Shown piece by piece: positions 1 to 12,589 of a DNA stretch of 64,000 bases. The position numbers were made by a program, and so were the translations under genes. How positions within the stretch are numbered: position 1 is the stretch's first letter; the number at the start of each line of letters is the position of its first letter. This stretch comes from Cryptomeria japonica. Taxonomy: Eukaryota; Streptophyta; Pinopsida; Cupressales; Cupressaceae. The DNA lies in contig NC_081406.1 in assembly GCF_030272615.1 (NCBI RefSeq), positions 470,258,400 to 470,322,399 of the forward strand, in the 5' to 3' direction. The notes under the pieces were generated by a model, which was not told the DNA's origin, made no database searches, and worked only from the letters and a program-made list of their open reading frames with translations.

Positions 1-759
1 CTACTTGAAACTAGATCCTCATATAGTCAATGCCAGTACATTGTCTCCTTCCCAGCCCAATACAGTGCTCTAACAATATCAGCTGAGAGAGTCCTAGATC
101 CAACCTACTGAATATGATCAAGGAAAGTATGTGTATCTTTCTATCTCCTCACATCTCCATCCCTTTCAATAGTGAGTGCATGTACCTATGCCCCGAGCTA
201 CTCTATCTGTTCTCTGAGGTCATCTATGGTATCATGTTGTGGCACATCCTATTGGGGTATATCCTACATGGACTCATCCCCACCTCCCTCTCCACCTGTC
301 AGAGTCTCCACCCAAGTATCTCTCATGATCTATCGTCGAATGAGAGGCACATGATCCTCTAAATCCTCCTCTCTCTCATCCCAGCCACATTGAGCTGCAA
401 TGACCCCTAGATCTGGACAAATCTGACCAAAATCAATATGTCTCCCTCAGCCCCTATCCAATCCTCTACCTCTGCCTAGTCCTGAAGAGGGTAATCCTCT
501 CACTTCTCTAAGCTCTCCTCTTCCTATATCCCAACCAATCCACCCTGCATCTCTGCCTACTGGAGGAAGTACTCCTCCTACCCTCTTAACCCTACCTACA
601 TCTCTCCTTGCCATGGGAAGTGGTCTCCCAACCCTGCCAACCTATGCAAAAGGTCCTCCTTGGACTCTCACCTAGCCTCCCCTCCATCCTTCTCTCCCTC
701 CTCTCCCATCTCCACCCTCATCTCCCTCGGCCTCTCGTGCACCTCTTAGCTCTCATTTG
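1..759. other. Low-complexity CT-rich stretch beyond the PMD pseudogene
   Basis: The plus strand is rich in CTC and CCT runs, so the minus strand is purine-rich. It lies directly downstream of the minus-strand plant mobile domain pseudogene and may be the eroded acidic, glycine-rich tail of that protein. No continuous coding frame is convincing, and the short frames seen here are by-products of the base composition. Confidence 0.4.
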
Positions 760-1996
760 TGTCTCCACCGACAAAGGAAAGGATCATCTAAATCATCCTC
801 CTCATCTCCTGAGTTGGGAGGAGGGTCTGTTGGATCAGTAATGCGAGGAAATGGGTGTGCAAGCATATGCTGAGCATAATCTATTGTGATCTTGACATCC
901 AAAATGTGTAATCTCAAATCATAAGCTACCATGAGCACAACCAAAAACTCTACATATGCTATCTCAAAAGATAAAGAAGGGGCCCAATCTCACCTATCCT
1001 TGCATCATCATGCATACATGGTGACACCAAAAGGCATGTGTTGTATAATCCTGAAGTGTCTCAAAGTGTGACCAAACAACTATTGCTCAATAATATAAGG
1101 AATGCGACCAATCAAATAACTACTCTGCAAAATCAATGGAAAAATGTGAGATCCTCCATCCAAGGCTCACAATCAATATATGGTCTCCAAATCACAGTAT
1201 CCATGGAGTCTAAAACCCATCGCTTATACTCCATCTTACCCAGCTTTGGTTAAGTAAGGGTACCTCTGTACAAATATACATATGTCTGGCCATCACCTCA
1301 AACTCTATCATGAATAGGCCGGGTAACAACAATATGCTCCCAGCACCAGACCTGTAGTAGTGTACATCCAGTCGACAGAATAACACTCTCATCATAAACA
1401 TCCTGATGTATATCATGATATAAGTGTGCAAGAAAACACACACCCCATGCATAACAAGTTCAATACTGCATCATGCTCAGCAATATCCCACCCCAACCAA
1501 CAACAAAATCTCAAGATCTCCTATCAGGACAAATGAATCCGCCAATCAAGCCTGCAAGAATCACTGGGAGATTCTCATGGTACATAATCATGTCCTCCCA
1601 TCTAATCTCTCCTCCATAGATGTTGTCATATGTAAACATGGCTCTATAAGCCTCTGTCCTTCCAAGATCAAGATAATCATACTAGACTAACTCACCAATC
1701 ATGGGGATGTGTAAGATGCGGTAGACATCCTTGAGCATTACACTAATCTCACCAATGGGTAGGTGAAATGTGTTATGCTCGCTATGCCATCTCTCGGATA
1801 ATGCAACCAATAACCCCCTATTATGCGTAATGTCAGGCATATACAAGAGGTTACACATTCCACATGCATCTATATGTCTAATCTCATCTTGTGTCAGCTC
1901 TGGAACTAAATGGCAGATGGCCAGGAATTTCTCCCGACACTGGATAACATCAAGTTTCTCCTATTTATACAAGAGAATAAAACCTCTATCAATCAT
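760..1996 (-). pseudogene. Plant mobile domain (PMD/MAIN-type) pseudogene
   Basis: Reading the minus strand from a methionine at 1996 gives recognisable PMD blocks in order: DITHNRGLLVALSERWHSEH, FHLPIGEISVMLKDVYRILH, YGGEIRWEDMI, ICPDRR, LAHLYHDIHQ, GCTLLQVWCWEHI and MEYKRWVLDS. An acidic segment (SGDEEDDLDD) follows near 760-945. PMD proteins are found in plant MULE and gypsy transposons and as domesticated nuclear factors (MAIN, MAIL1). Several in-frame stops, including a TAG after the GELV block, and at least two frame changes show this copy is dead. The longer frames on the opposite strand are shadows. The domain call is fairly sure; the parent transposon is not visible. Confidence 0.75.
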
Positions 1997-3182
1997 CTAT
2001 CTATAAAATCTAAGAGATCACTAATCTATCAAATAATAAAATCAAATGATCAATCACACAATCAATTAATGTGTTCAATCAACTCTATCATGCTCTTCAT
2101 CACAGACTGAATTGGCCTCTTAGAGCTATCAAATCAAATCAAACCATCAATTATGGTTTTCAATCAATCAAATCAATCAATCATTTATCCTATTGATCAA
2201 ATTTATCAAATCCTCTATCAATTAGACATCAATCATCTATCAAACTATACAATTACACATCAAATTTCATCAAATTGAATTTTAACATTGACAAAATCAA
2301 ACAAATTCAATTTTTTAACTAAATGTGGTATCCAACCATTCAAATGCGCTATTCTATTCACCACAAGCTCTAAACTAATCAAAAGCGCTACCCAATTTAT
2401 CATTTGTGTAAACCCAATGAACAATGTGCTAAATTATTCGAATGCGCTATCAATTTCGTCAAATGCACAAACTTATCACACAAAGGTGTTAAACCTTCAA
2501 ATGCGTTGAAATTCCTAATAAACGAGAGAACAAAACATATCCTACGACCTTCACATTGTCCCATTATGAAACATAAAATATAAGAAAAACTTATCATTCA
2601 TAGACATAAAAGAGCTATTATTTGAGCTCATCAGGTGTTTCCACTGCCATGGATAGCTGGATGAAAAGATTGGAAAATAAATTGGAAACTTAGTAAATTG
2701 GAAAATAGATGCTAATAGAAACTATGCTTCGCTTAATGAAAGAAAACCCCTATTGCATGCAATAAATATTAAAAATATTAGAAATATTTGAAATAACGAA
2801 TGAACCAAGATGATAGATACAACTAATAATGCAAAGGACTCATTGCATGTAATGAAAATAGATAAAAGAGAAGATAACGCATGAAGCCAAATCCCTCATT
2901 GTTGAAGATACGAGTTTGATGAAGCCAGCAATAGTTTTCATTGGTAAGAGCCACCACAAGACCGTTGCAGCTTGATGTTGGTAGAGTGTGTATCCAAAAG
3001 CATGAAGAGATAAATGTGATATCAAGGGCATAACAAAAGCCAAGAGCCAAGAACCTAAAGTGGAAACCCTTCAAAATGAGCTAGGAAGGGTTCTTAAACT
3101 CAAAAAAGGCGCAAAGAGTCATTACGGCGAAACACAAGCCAAAGGAAACTCTGTTAATCCTATTAGGATCCAGTTAATACTG
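1997..3182. other. AT-rich non-coding stretch with ATCAA-rich and AAATGCGCTA-like repeats
   Basis: From about 1970 to 2300 the plus strand is a degenerate ATCAA/CAATC low-complexity tract. From about 2340 to 2510 a short word like AAATGCGCTA or AAAGCGCTA recurs five or six times. Nothing coding is supported. The short minus-strand frames near 2823-3074 match no family I know. Confidence 0.5.
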
Positions 3183-4980
3183 AGAGGGGGGGTGAATCAG
3201 TATTAAGACCAATAGAATTTTTAAACCCAAAATCAAACTTATATCAGATCTGAAACCATTTAACAAATATCTCAACTTCTTTAATTAGATATGACAACCT
3301 CTTTATCAGATTTGCTTGATACATTAATCAAATCAATTACCATATTTATCAATACTTTCACCACCAAAGGAATCATATAGATTTGATCATTTACCAACTC
3401 TATATCCTCATCAATAATATCAAAACACTTTCTCTACCAACACATATCAGTACCAGTAACCTCTAATAAAACATCATAATCGGTGTCTCAAAAATAATGC
3501 ATGAAATGAAACATAAACAATAACATCACATTAAAAACATTCCACACATGAACACCGTGAGTTTTGGACGTGGAAACCCAAATAGGGAAAAACCACAGTG
3601 GGAGTTGGCACCCACAAATATTTGTACTCTTTTTAAGTACACCTTGTTAGGAGATTCGCCATGTTAAAAGCTTACAATACGCCCTGTTAGGAGAAGACCC
3701 TGTTAGGAATCGCCTGGTTAAGGGATTTGCCTAGCAGTCCAATTAGGAGCTTGATGATCTATTAGGATCAACCTCATGAGAGGACTTAACACTCTTTTCA
3801 TAGCTACCCTGTTAGGAGACTTAAATGTTTAAGGCCTGTTAGGACCTACCCGGTTAAGGGATTTAACCTACTGCAACTGTTAGGGAATAATAGTAAGAAA
3901 ATGATTTGTTACTTGCACTTCTCTACTTGATTGATCAGATCTAGTTATGCACAAAACTCTACAACTCGCAGGCAGATCTCACACTTCACTTGGATGGCTC
4001 AACACATTCTCTAAGACTACTGACATCAAAAATATCAACTATGCCATCCTCAATAGCCATCTCAACTAGTCGGCCATTAAACCCTAATTACATCATAAAT
4101 TTACAATTCAAATCATAAGAGATCATCTCAGATTGATATACAGATAATTATAATAAATTACAATGCAATATCAATCATTGGTTGATCATAACCCATCATG
4201 AAAAACCGATCTATACCAAAGTCAAAACCTTAAAACACTCTACTAAGTGTTTCATTGATTCCCAAGAAATTCTTCCTTGAATCACGCCAAAACAATAATT
4301 AAATATTTTTCACGCAGGTTGTGTCATGTTACCACCTTCATGTAAACTCGTCATCAATCACCATAATAACAAAAATCATTACCAGTTTGATGATTTATTC
4401 ATCGGTCTTAAACCCTACTAGAACCTTAGCAAAACTTCATCAAAAATTTGAAGCACACCTTTCATTAATCTTCACAAGTTTCAGTTCTGATCAAATACTC
4501 CTTTCCATGATACAAGTTCACATTCCAAACCACAAATCACCAATCATCGACGATCGACCAATTCAATCAAAACATCTCTGCTTTACCGATTAAAGTCCTA
4601 TTTCACAGACTTCAGTTCTTTGCCGATAAACCCTATCTTCTAGTAAACCAAATCACTTAGATGACAAAAAAAAAATATTAGGAACATCATTTGACATCAT
4701 TTGCCATCAATGACAACACAAATAACTGATCAAGTCATCTAATCACAAAATCTCAATCTTCATCACAAATAGACTTCTATCCTTTACCGGTGTAGTCATC
4801 TATCTTCAACTGCATCACCTCATCTATATCAGTTATGCCAAATGCCAACACACTCATCAGCCAACATCTGACTCCCTACCAGGTTTGAGATTCCAGTAGC
4901 TTTACAGGATGTTAGTGCGGTGCGAGGATGTCCCTGCATTGCACTTTTGTCCATTCAAAAATAGGCCCAAAGGGGTTTTC
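3183..4980. repeat. Non-coding interspersed repeat with reiterated CTGTTAGGA
   Basis: The segment starts with a G-run followed by GTGAATCAGTATTAAG, then AT-rich DNA. Between about 3640 and 3895 the word CTGTTAGGA or close variants (TTGTTAGGA, CTGGTTAAGG, CTATTAGGA) recurs about nine times. No coding frame of a known transposon protein is visible. It looks like the non-autonomous or leader part of a dispersed repeat. Identity unknown. Confidence 0.45.
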
Positions 4981-5094
4981 TAGGCATTTCGAGGCACTTT
5001 GTCATTTGATCCCATGATGCCAAAATGATGCAATTTTGATCATAGGTTCTTCATAAATGCACTGGGCACCATGCATAAGTGTAAAAAATGCACT

Positions 5095-5567
5095 AGGTGC
5101 AATTTAGGACACTACAAATATGTTTTGCAAGAGATATAAATCTTCTCCTCCCTTGCCTATGATGACAAATGGACCAATCCACAATGCTTCAAACTTTCCA
5201 TGTTTCCCTTTATCTTGATTCCTGGCATTCCACATGAGAACTAAATATCCTTCCTAAAAATTTCTATTTTTCGTTCACTTATCATACAAATACTTCACTT
5301 GTTGCTATTTTTTAGCATTTTCTCTCTGTGCGTAATGCCTCATCTCATCCAATTTTGTCAATTGCTCTAGCCTTTCTTCCATTGGTTCAACGATGTCAAG
5401 GTTCTCTTCCAACATGAATTTTTATATTAGCAAGAAATTGTCTAAAGGAATTCAAGCTTGAGCCCAGTACACCAGTTCAAAAAGAGATTTGTCAGTAGTT
5501 TTCTTAACAATTAATCATATCTTCCCATAGTGCTAATTTCAATTTTGAATCCCAAGACCTTTTATTG
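5095..5567 (-). pseudogene. Element C: Ty3/gypsy integrase C-terminus, downstream half
   Basis: The minus strand encodes the end of a gypsy integrase: NNKRSWDSKLKLALWEDM, then SLFELVYWAQA (the usual SPFxLVYG box), MEERLEQLTKLDEMRHYA, QQVKYLYDK, and NARNQDKGKHGKFEALWIGP, which is the GKF-LW-GPF beta-barrel typical of gypsy integrase C-termini. Several stops interrupt it. It is cut at about 5568-5572 by element A. The upstream part of the same integrase resumes on the far side of A at 21278-21480, and the reading joins in register across the insertion. Confidence 0.85.
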
Positions 5568-5572
5568 TTTTC

Positions 5573-7197
5573 TGGTGTAGGAGCACCTACCTATGAAGAC
5601 TTGAACCAAGAAAAAGATGATTTTCTATTAGCCTAGAAGGAATGTAATTAGACCCTATGGGTCCTTTTTGTAATTCAATGTCCTAAGAGTGTGACAAGTT
5701 TGTCCATGTTTGGGTCAAATTGTCATCTAGGGTCTGGTAGAGAAAATTGAGTCAATAAGGGTCACAATGGTATAAATTGAGAGATCAAGTGACCACAAGT
5801 CTATTTGAGTCATTTTTGATGTTTTATAATCAAATGTAATCATTTTGGGGGACTATGATAGTCTGGAGTCTAAGTTGGTTGAATTATGCAAAAGTTGTCA
5901 TATTGTCAATTTGTTGTCATGACAATTTTGCACTTTTTTTTAAGTTGTGATTCTCCAATGGCTAGTTCAGTTTGAAAAATAGTTGGAGGAGGTTGTGGTG
6001 ATTTGGCAGATACCTTTAAAGGCCCCAAACACCAAAGAAAGTAAGTTGGTTGATTTGGAAAATAAATTAAAGCATCAAGAACTGTTGGAAACTTGGAAAA
6101 CTCGTCTAATTTCTATTGATTGCATACTGAAGGTGGATTGGAAAGAATGCTCATGGCATAGCTTCTGTAACTAGATCATTTTACCTTTGTTTTTCTTTCA
6201 GTGTGAAGTCTTGGAGTGGTCGTTGCCCCATTCTAAGAGCAAATCTCTATCAGGTAGACTAAAACCCTCAAACTCCTAGGGTTTGGCTGCAATAATGGGT
6301 TTTCGCATATTAATGCTTAACTGAACACTCTGTCATTATAGGAGATGATAGGCCACTATATCATATTTCAGTTCCAAAATCCATTAAGAGGATACAACAG
6401 GGAAAAGAGGATGGATAACTAACCCTAGGTCTGGCATATCTATCTAACAAACCGGTTTGATGAGTGCAGTGCATGAGAATTGAGTGGTAGAGCACTGAAA
6501 AGAGGTTTTAATGTGGTAGAAGAGTAATTTGGAGGTTTAAATAACATTTCATGGTCAGTGATGGTCACCCATTAGGAGAACTAAACCAGTTGGTGGAAGG
6601 CATTTAGTCAAGTAGGTCTAATAGTCCTATTAGGTCTGTTAGTGCAGTATTGGTTGGGATATCTGCAAGTTGGTCCAATACCAGAAACTCACATATTGTT
6701 GAGAAATCCCAAAAGGGTATTAAAATATAATTTGTTTTCCTAGATAATTAGGGTGTCAAAAGTTATCACCCAATTCCTTAAAATGGAGGCCTAATTGCAA
6801 CTGATTCAGTTTGTGGGCGAGTGAGTCAAAATTGATGTTCCGGTGGATCTAAACCATGAAATCATATTTTATTTATGTTAAGGTGTGAGAAAACCCCTCC
6901 AAGGATCATTGTATTGAATTGCTCAAGTGGGTCATTAAAACCCTAAAAGCCTAGTAGTAGCCCACTCATGTATGCAAGGGTGTGGGTAGTCACAAAAGAA
7001 TTTGAGAAGTGTTAGTTGTTTGTAAGTGAACATAGTGGAGCCTTTGGGTTTTCCAAGGTCTTTTTTGGTTCCATTGAACCATTGCTTAAATTGGTGTTGT
7101 GTAAGGATCTTTGGAATTAGGGATTACCGGTTGAGTTTGTGAGCCTTAGAAGCTGGTTGGTTCAAGGTTATCCTTTCCGTCTATTGCCTCCTCATCA
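5573..7197 (+). repeat. Element A 5' LTR
   Basis: About 1,625 bp, repeated at 19649-21277 and, inverted, as both LTRs of element B. It starts TGGTGTAGGAGCACC and ends CCTCCTCATCA. A 63-codon frame at 5983-6174 (MEEVVVIWQIPLKAPN...) is also open in the 3' LTR but is broken in element B, so it is probably fortuitous. The sequence just after the LTR (TATTGCTATAAAAGAAGG) is a degraded counterpart of the primer site preserved in B. Confidence 0.9.
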
Positions 7198-7251
7198 TAT
7201 TGCTATAAAAGAAGGGATTTGAAGATCACTTGGGTGGTGTGGTCTTAGTGT

Positions 7252-8350
7252 ATGTCTGAGGAAGAGATTGAAATAGGGGCTTATAGAATGCCTCCTAAGA
7301 GTATGTCACAAGATGCGGTAAAGAAGTTGATTGAAGAGATGCTTGAGTCCAAGATTGAAGAATTGAAAAAGAATAAGGATAAGGAAGATGGAACTGACAC
7401 TGATGAATAAGGGGATAAAGAAGATGGGGAATCCTATAAGCAGGTAGAGGAGATACCTGATTATTAGAGGGCATTTGTATATGTCTTGAGGTCAATCAAT
7501 AGGGACAACATTGATGGGTTGCCTATACATAGTGGAAGTATGGAAGAAGAAGAGGTGATAGACTAGATTGAGGCATTGACCAGTCATTTTGAGTACAAAG
7601 AAATCCCTAAAGATAAGAGAGTTAAGTTGGAAAAATCAAGGTTGAAGGGGTTTTCTCTTACATGGTGGAGCTATGTACAAGGGAATAGAGTTAAAGAGGG
7701 AAAAAGTATGATAACCTCCTGGGAAAGGATGAAGGCTAAAGTCAAGGCACAATTCATGCCTATTGACTATGAAGTGCAGAAGTATAAAAAATTGGAGAAC
7801 CTCAGATAAAGAGACCTTGATGTGAATGCATATACGGAGGAGTTTCATAAACTTAGTTTCAGATCAAAGAGACAAGAAGAGGAGTCAAAGAAAGTGGCCA
7901 AGTAATTGAACAACCTAAGGATGAACATCCAAGATGAGATCATCATCTTGGCACCAGAGACAGTGAACAAGTGTTTTCAATTGGCCCTAAGGGCAGAAGA
8001 GTAACTAAAAAGTAGAAGGGATTAGAGTAATACAGGTAAAGGAGGGAGAAGTTTTAGAGGCAGAGGCAGTTTTGGAGGAAGAAGTCCTAACCAAAGGTCT
8101 AGTGGTGAGTCTAGCCAAGGAGAGCAAGTTGGGGACTCAAGTAGCAGAGGAGGCTACCATGGGAGAAGACCTAATGTAAAAGGTGGGACAAATGGATCAG
8201 GGAGAGGATCCAAGTTCTCCAGTATGAGATGCTATAACTGCAATTAGATGGGGCACCCAACCTACAAGTGTCCAGAGAAGGCCTCAACTTCTCATGGTGG
8301 TGAGAGGAGAACCACTTTGACTCAAGAAGATGCAAGGAGTGTGAAATCTC
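7252..8350 (+). pseudogene. Element A gag (capsid plus CCHC zinc knuckle)
   Basis: From an ATG shortly after the 5' LTR the frame reads MSEEEIEIGAYRMPPKSM, an acidic Lys/Glu segment, then the retrotransposon capsid region (EALTSHFEYKEIPKDKRVKL, LTWWSYVQGNRVKEG, KAQFMPIDYEVQKYKKLENL, RDLDVNAYTEEFHKLSFRSK, NLRMNIQDEIIILA). A Gly/Ser/Arg-rich linker is followed by a CCHC knuckle, CYNCN-x2-GHPTYKCPEK. Gag would form the virus-like particle and bind element RNA. At least eight in-frame stops interrupt it, including one inside the knuckle. The element B copy (minus, 15960-17085) is the nearest relative. Confidence 0.85.
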
Positions 8351-8419
8351 CTAAAGTGAATTTGACATTAGAAATGGGAGAGAACCTGATGATCAAGAGG
8401 ACACTGTTGGAGCCTAAGC

Positions 8420-8885
8420 CACCCCAGAGAAAGGCTTTGTTTAGAGTCAACTGCAATATTCAAGGTCTACTGATAACATTGTATGTTTGGAAGCAGGATA
8501 CCCCATAGTTGTCCATATAGGGTCAGTTGGTTGAACAAAGGGCAACACATACTCATCAATGAACAAGCATGGGTAGAGTTCGGTATTGGGGGGTATAAGG
8601 ATAAAATTTTGTGTGACATTCTTCCAATGGATGCTTGCCATCTTTTGCCTAGCAAACCATGGCAGTTTGACAGAAAGGCTCATCATGATGGAGAAAATAA
8701 TGCTTACTCTTTCCAAAAGGATGGTGTGACTTTTAGGATACATTCAATGGTAGAAGGGAATCCACAGCATGTAAGATCTAGTGTGATGATGGTAGGGGGA
8801 AAAGAGTTCCTAAATACACTAAAGGAGGAAGGTGGGGTAGGCTTTGCTTTGATTGTGAAGCCCAAAGAAAGAAAGGAAGAAGGGT
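8420..8885 (+). pseudogene. Element A protease region, catalytic loop deleted
   Basis: Sequence homologous to B's protease is present (IPHSCPYRVSWLNKGQHILI, AWVEFGIGGYKDKILCDILP, MDACHLL). The stretch that in B carries the catalytic IDSGSTNNIVS is shortened, so no DSG motif remains. Relative to B there is a roughly 30-bp loss right after CAAGG and a second loss about 25 bp further on. A frame change separates it from the RT frame. It cannot encode an active aspartic protease. Confidence 0.75.
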
Positions 8886-9647
8886 GTGAGTGAGGTGGGA
8901 CCTAAGGAGGTCAGGGAACTGCTAGACTGGTACAAAGGAGTCATTGTCAAAGACATACTTGAGTCACTGCCACCTATTATAGATATTAGTCATCAAATTG
9001 ACCTCATACTAGGAGCAGTACTTCCTAACAAGGAAACATATAAAACAACCCCACAACAAAATGAAGAGATAGCTAGGCAAATTCAAGAGCTCCTAGATAA
9101 AGAGTTGGTGAGAAACAACATTATCCCATGTGCAGTACCTACTATTTTAGCCCCAAAGAAGGATGGGAAATGGATGCTTTGTACTGATTCTAGGGTTCTC
9201 AATAGGATAACCATCAGATATAGGTTTCCCATTCCAAGGATAGAGGACCTAATGGATTATTTAAGGAGAGCTACCTATTTCTCTAAAATTGACCTCAAGA
9301 GTGGGTACCATCAGATTAGGATAAGAGAGGGGGATGAATGGAAGACTACATTTAAGACCAATGAAGGGTTGTATAAGTGGTTTGCGATGCCTTTTGGTCT
9401 TTTGAATTACACTAGCATCTTTATGAGACTAATGAATGAAGTGTTGCAGGAGTTTATAGGTAAATTTGTGGTAGTCTACCTTGATGACATATTGGTGTTC
9501 AGTAAGAACAAGGAGGAGCACTTGAAACACTTGGAGGTAGTCTTGAAGCAGCTGCAGGAGAAAAAGTTGATGATAAATTTAGAAAAGTGTGATTTCATGA
9601 AGCAAGAGTTGGTGTACTTAGGCTTTTTATCTCTATGGGTCACTTGA
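8886..9647 (+). pseudogene. Element A reverse transcriptase (RT)
   Basis: A 253-residue open frame holds a nearly complete RT palm and fingers: [74 protein letters not shown], and the catalytic [12 protein letters not shown] near residues 195-206. It would copy element RNA into cDNA. The frame ends at 9647 and RNase H resumes in another frame at about 9635, a frameshift. Order and motifs are standard for Ty3/gypsy. Element B holds a minus-strand copy (about 14600-15471). Confidence 0.9.
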
Positions 9648-10260
9648 AGATTGATTCTTCCAAGGTAGAGGCTATTTTGAACTGGCCTACACCTAAGATA
9701 GCAGGAGAGGTAAGAAGTTTTCATGGTTTGGCAACATTTTATAGGAAATTCATTAGAAGTTACAGTGATATTTGTGTGCCTATGATAGAAACCATAAAGG
9801 GTGGTGGTAAGGTGAAGTTTATGTGGACCAAAGAAGAAGATAAGAGTTTTGAGTGTTTAAAACAGAAAGTTACCAAGTACCCAGTCCTAGTATTTTTGAA
9901 TTTTAGTAAGGTCTTCACCATTGAATGTGATGCAAGTGGATAGGCTATAGTAGAAGTATTGAGCCACGAGGGGAGACCAGTGGCCTTTGTCAATGAAAAA
10001 CTAAATGAATCAAAGAGGAAGTATTCCTCATATGATTTAGAGTTGTATACCATGGTACAAGCTCTGAAAAAAGTGGAGGCATTACTTGCTTCCTAAGGAG
10101 TTTATTGTGTATATTGCCAATCATGTTCTTAGTTTTTTGAATGGATAGGAGAAGCTCAGTCATAGACATATGAAATGGGTCAAAAGTATTCAAGCATACA
10201 TCTTCATAACCAACCACAAGAAAGGGGTAGCCAATAAGGTTGCAGATGCTCTAACTAGGA
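9635..10260 (+). pseudogene. Element A RNase H
   Basis: The RT thumb and connection (KVEAILNWPTPKIAGEVRSF, HGLATFYRKFIRSYSDI) lead into the Ty3-type RNase H start FTIECDASG. Degraded sequence follows with stops and at least one frameshift, then NHKKGVANKVADALTRR, the usual RNase H tail. The first catalytic Asp (IECDAS) and the final ADALTRR motif are visible. The middle is broken, so this is a fossil of the domain. Confidence 0.8.
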
Positions 10261-10915
10261 GGGTGTTGATAGTGCAAGAAATGCAATTGCAGAGTATGGG
10301 TGTTGAAGCACTCAAGGGATTGTATGAAGAAAAATATTTCAAGGAGGTATATAAGGTATGTTGTGATTTTGCAAATGCTTTTCATGGAGATTTTTCTGAC
10401 TACACCTTGCAGGATGGTCTTTTGTTCAAGGGGTATCAGTTATGTATCCCTATGTGTTCAATGAGCGATAATGTAGTAAAGGAGAAACATAGTGGTGATT
10501 TATGAGATCACTTTGGGCTAATCAAGAATTTGGACCTAGTTAGGAGATTTTCCTTTTGTCCAAAGATGCAGACTAATATCAAAAAGTTTGTAGAGAGTTG
10601 TACTGTGTGTCAGAGAGAAAAGGGGGTCACAACCAATGCAGGGTTGTACCAACCTTTGCCTATACCAAGTAGACAATGGTAAAGTTTGAGAATGGAATTT
10701 GTGATGGGATTACCCAAGTCAAAGATAGGTCATGACAGTGTGTTTGTTGTGGTAGACAGGTTTAGCAAGATGGCTCACTTTATTCCTTGTAAAACCACAA
10801 ATGATGCTAGCTATATTGCAGGATTGTTTTTCAGAGAGATTGTTAGAATCCATGGGCTACCTTTGAGTATTGTATCTGACCGGGACAACAATTTTGTAGG
10901 GCATTTTTGGAGAAT
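10261..10915 (+). pseudogene. Element A integrase, first part, cut by element B
   Basis: The zinc-binding region is visible (SGDL, DHFGLIKNLDLVRRF, a CTVCQ pair near 10600). The catalytic core follows: [34 protein letters not shown] with the first Asp, then [15 protein letters not shown] with the second Asp. The reading stops at 10915, where the B LTR begins. The third catalytic residue (Glu in QTDGQTEVVNR) lies on the far side of B at about 18830. B therefore inserted between the second and third catalytic residues. Confidence 0.88.
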
Positions 10916-12558
10916 TGATGATGAGGCAACAAAATGGAAGGAGATTAACCTTGAACCAACCAACCTCTAAATCTCTCTAACTCAACCAGTAATCCCTGAT
11001 TCTAAAGGTGTTTGCACAACACCAAGTGAAAACAACAGTTTAATGACACCAAATGACACCTTGGAATACCCAAAGGCTCCACTATTTCTACCTACAGACA
11101 ACTAACTCTTCTCAAGTTCTTGTGTGACTACACACACCCTTGCATACATGAGTGGGCTACTACTAGGCTTTATGGTTTGAATGGCCCACTTGACCAATTC
11201 AACACAACGACCCTTGGAGGGGTGTTCTCACAACACTTTAACACAAATGAAACATGATTTCATAATTTAGATCCACGGGAACATCAATTTTGACTCACTT
11301 GCCCACAAACCTGAACCGGTTGCTATTAGGCCTCCTTTTGAAAGAATCAGATGATAAATTTTGACACCCAGAGGTTATAGGAAAACAAATTATGTTTTCA
11401 TATACCATTTTGGGAGTTCAAAACAATATCTCAGTTTTTGATATTGTATCAACATGCAGATATTCCAACCAGTGTTGCACTAACAGACCTAATAGGGCTT
11501 TTAGACCTATTTGACTGAACGCCTTTCAGAAACTGGTTTGGTTCTCCTAATGGGTGACCATAAATAACAATAAAATTTCATGTGAACCTCCAAAGTACTC
11601 TTCTACCATATTCAAACCCTTTTTCAATGCTCTACCACTCAATTCTCATGTACCGCACTCATCAAATCGGTATGTCACATAGAGATGCTAGACCTAGGGT
11701 TAGTTCTCCATCCTCTTTGCCCTATTGCATCCTCTTAATGGATTTTGGTAATGACATATGATACAATGGAATATCATCTCCTATAACAATAGAGTGTTCA
11801 GTTAAGCATTGATAGGCCAAAACCCATTATTGCAGTCAAACCCTAGGGGTTTAAGGGTTTAGGCTACCTGGTAGAGATTTGCTTGTAGAATGGGGCAGCG
11901 ATCACTTACAGACTTCACACTGAAAGAAAAAAAAAAGGTAAAATAATCTAGTTACAGGATCAATGCCATGAGAATTACTACCAATCCACCTCCAGTATGC
12001 AATTAACAAAAATTAGACAGTTTTTTCGAGTTTCCAACGGTTCTTGATGCTTCAATTTCTTTCCAAATAAACCAACACAACCAACCAACAACATTCTTTG
12101 GTGTTTGGGTCCTTTAAAGGTATTTCCCAAATTACCACAACCTCCTCCAACTATTTTTTAAACCGAACTAACCCCTAGAGAATCACAACTTACAAAAAGT
12201 GCAAAATTGTCAAGACAACAAATTGACAATATGACAACTTTTGCATAATTCGATCAACTTAGACTCTAGACTGTCATAATCCACCAAAATGATTACATTT
12301 GATTCTAAAACATCAAAAATGACTCAAATAGACTTATGGTTACTTGATCCCTCAGTTTAGACCATTATAACCCTTATTGACTCAATTTTCTCTACCAGAC
12401 CCTAGATGACAATTTGACCCAAACATGGACAAACTTGTCACACTCCTAGGACATTGAATAAAATAAAGGACCCATAGGGTCTTATTACATTTATTGTAAC
12501 TAATACATAAGCATCCTATTCCCGTCTCATGCCTTCATAGGTAGGTGCTCCTACACCA
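10916..12558 (-). repeat. Element B 3' LTR
   Basis: About 1,643 bp, a direct repeat of 17172-18766 and inverted relative to the A LTRs. It is preceded (minus-strand sense) by a short purine tract, CCCAGGGAGTA, the position expected for the plus-strand primer. It keeps a segment of roughly 70 bp around 11640-11700 that is missing from B's 5' LTR. Confidence 0.9.
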
Positions 12559-12589
12559 TACTCCCTGGGTGAAATTTGTCTCAAGTCCT

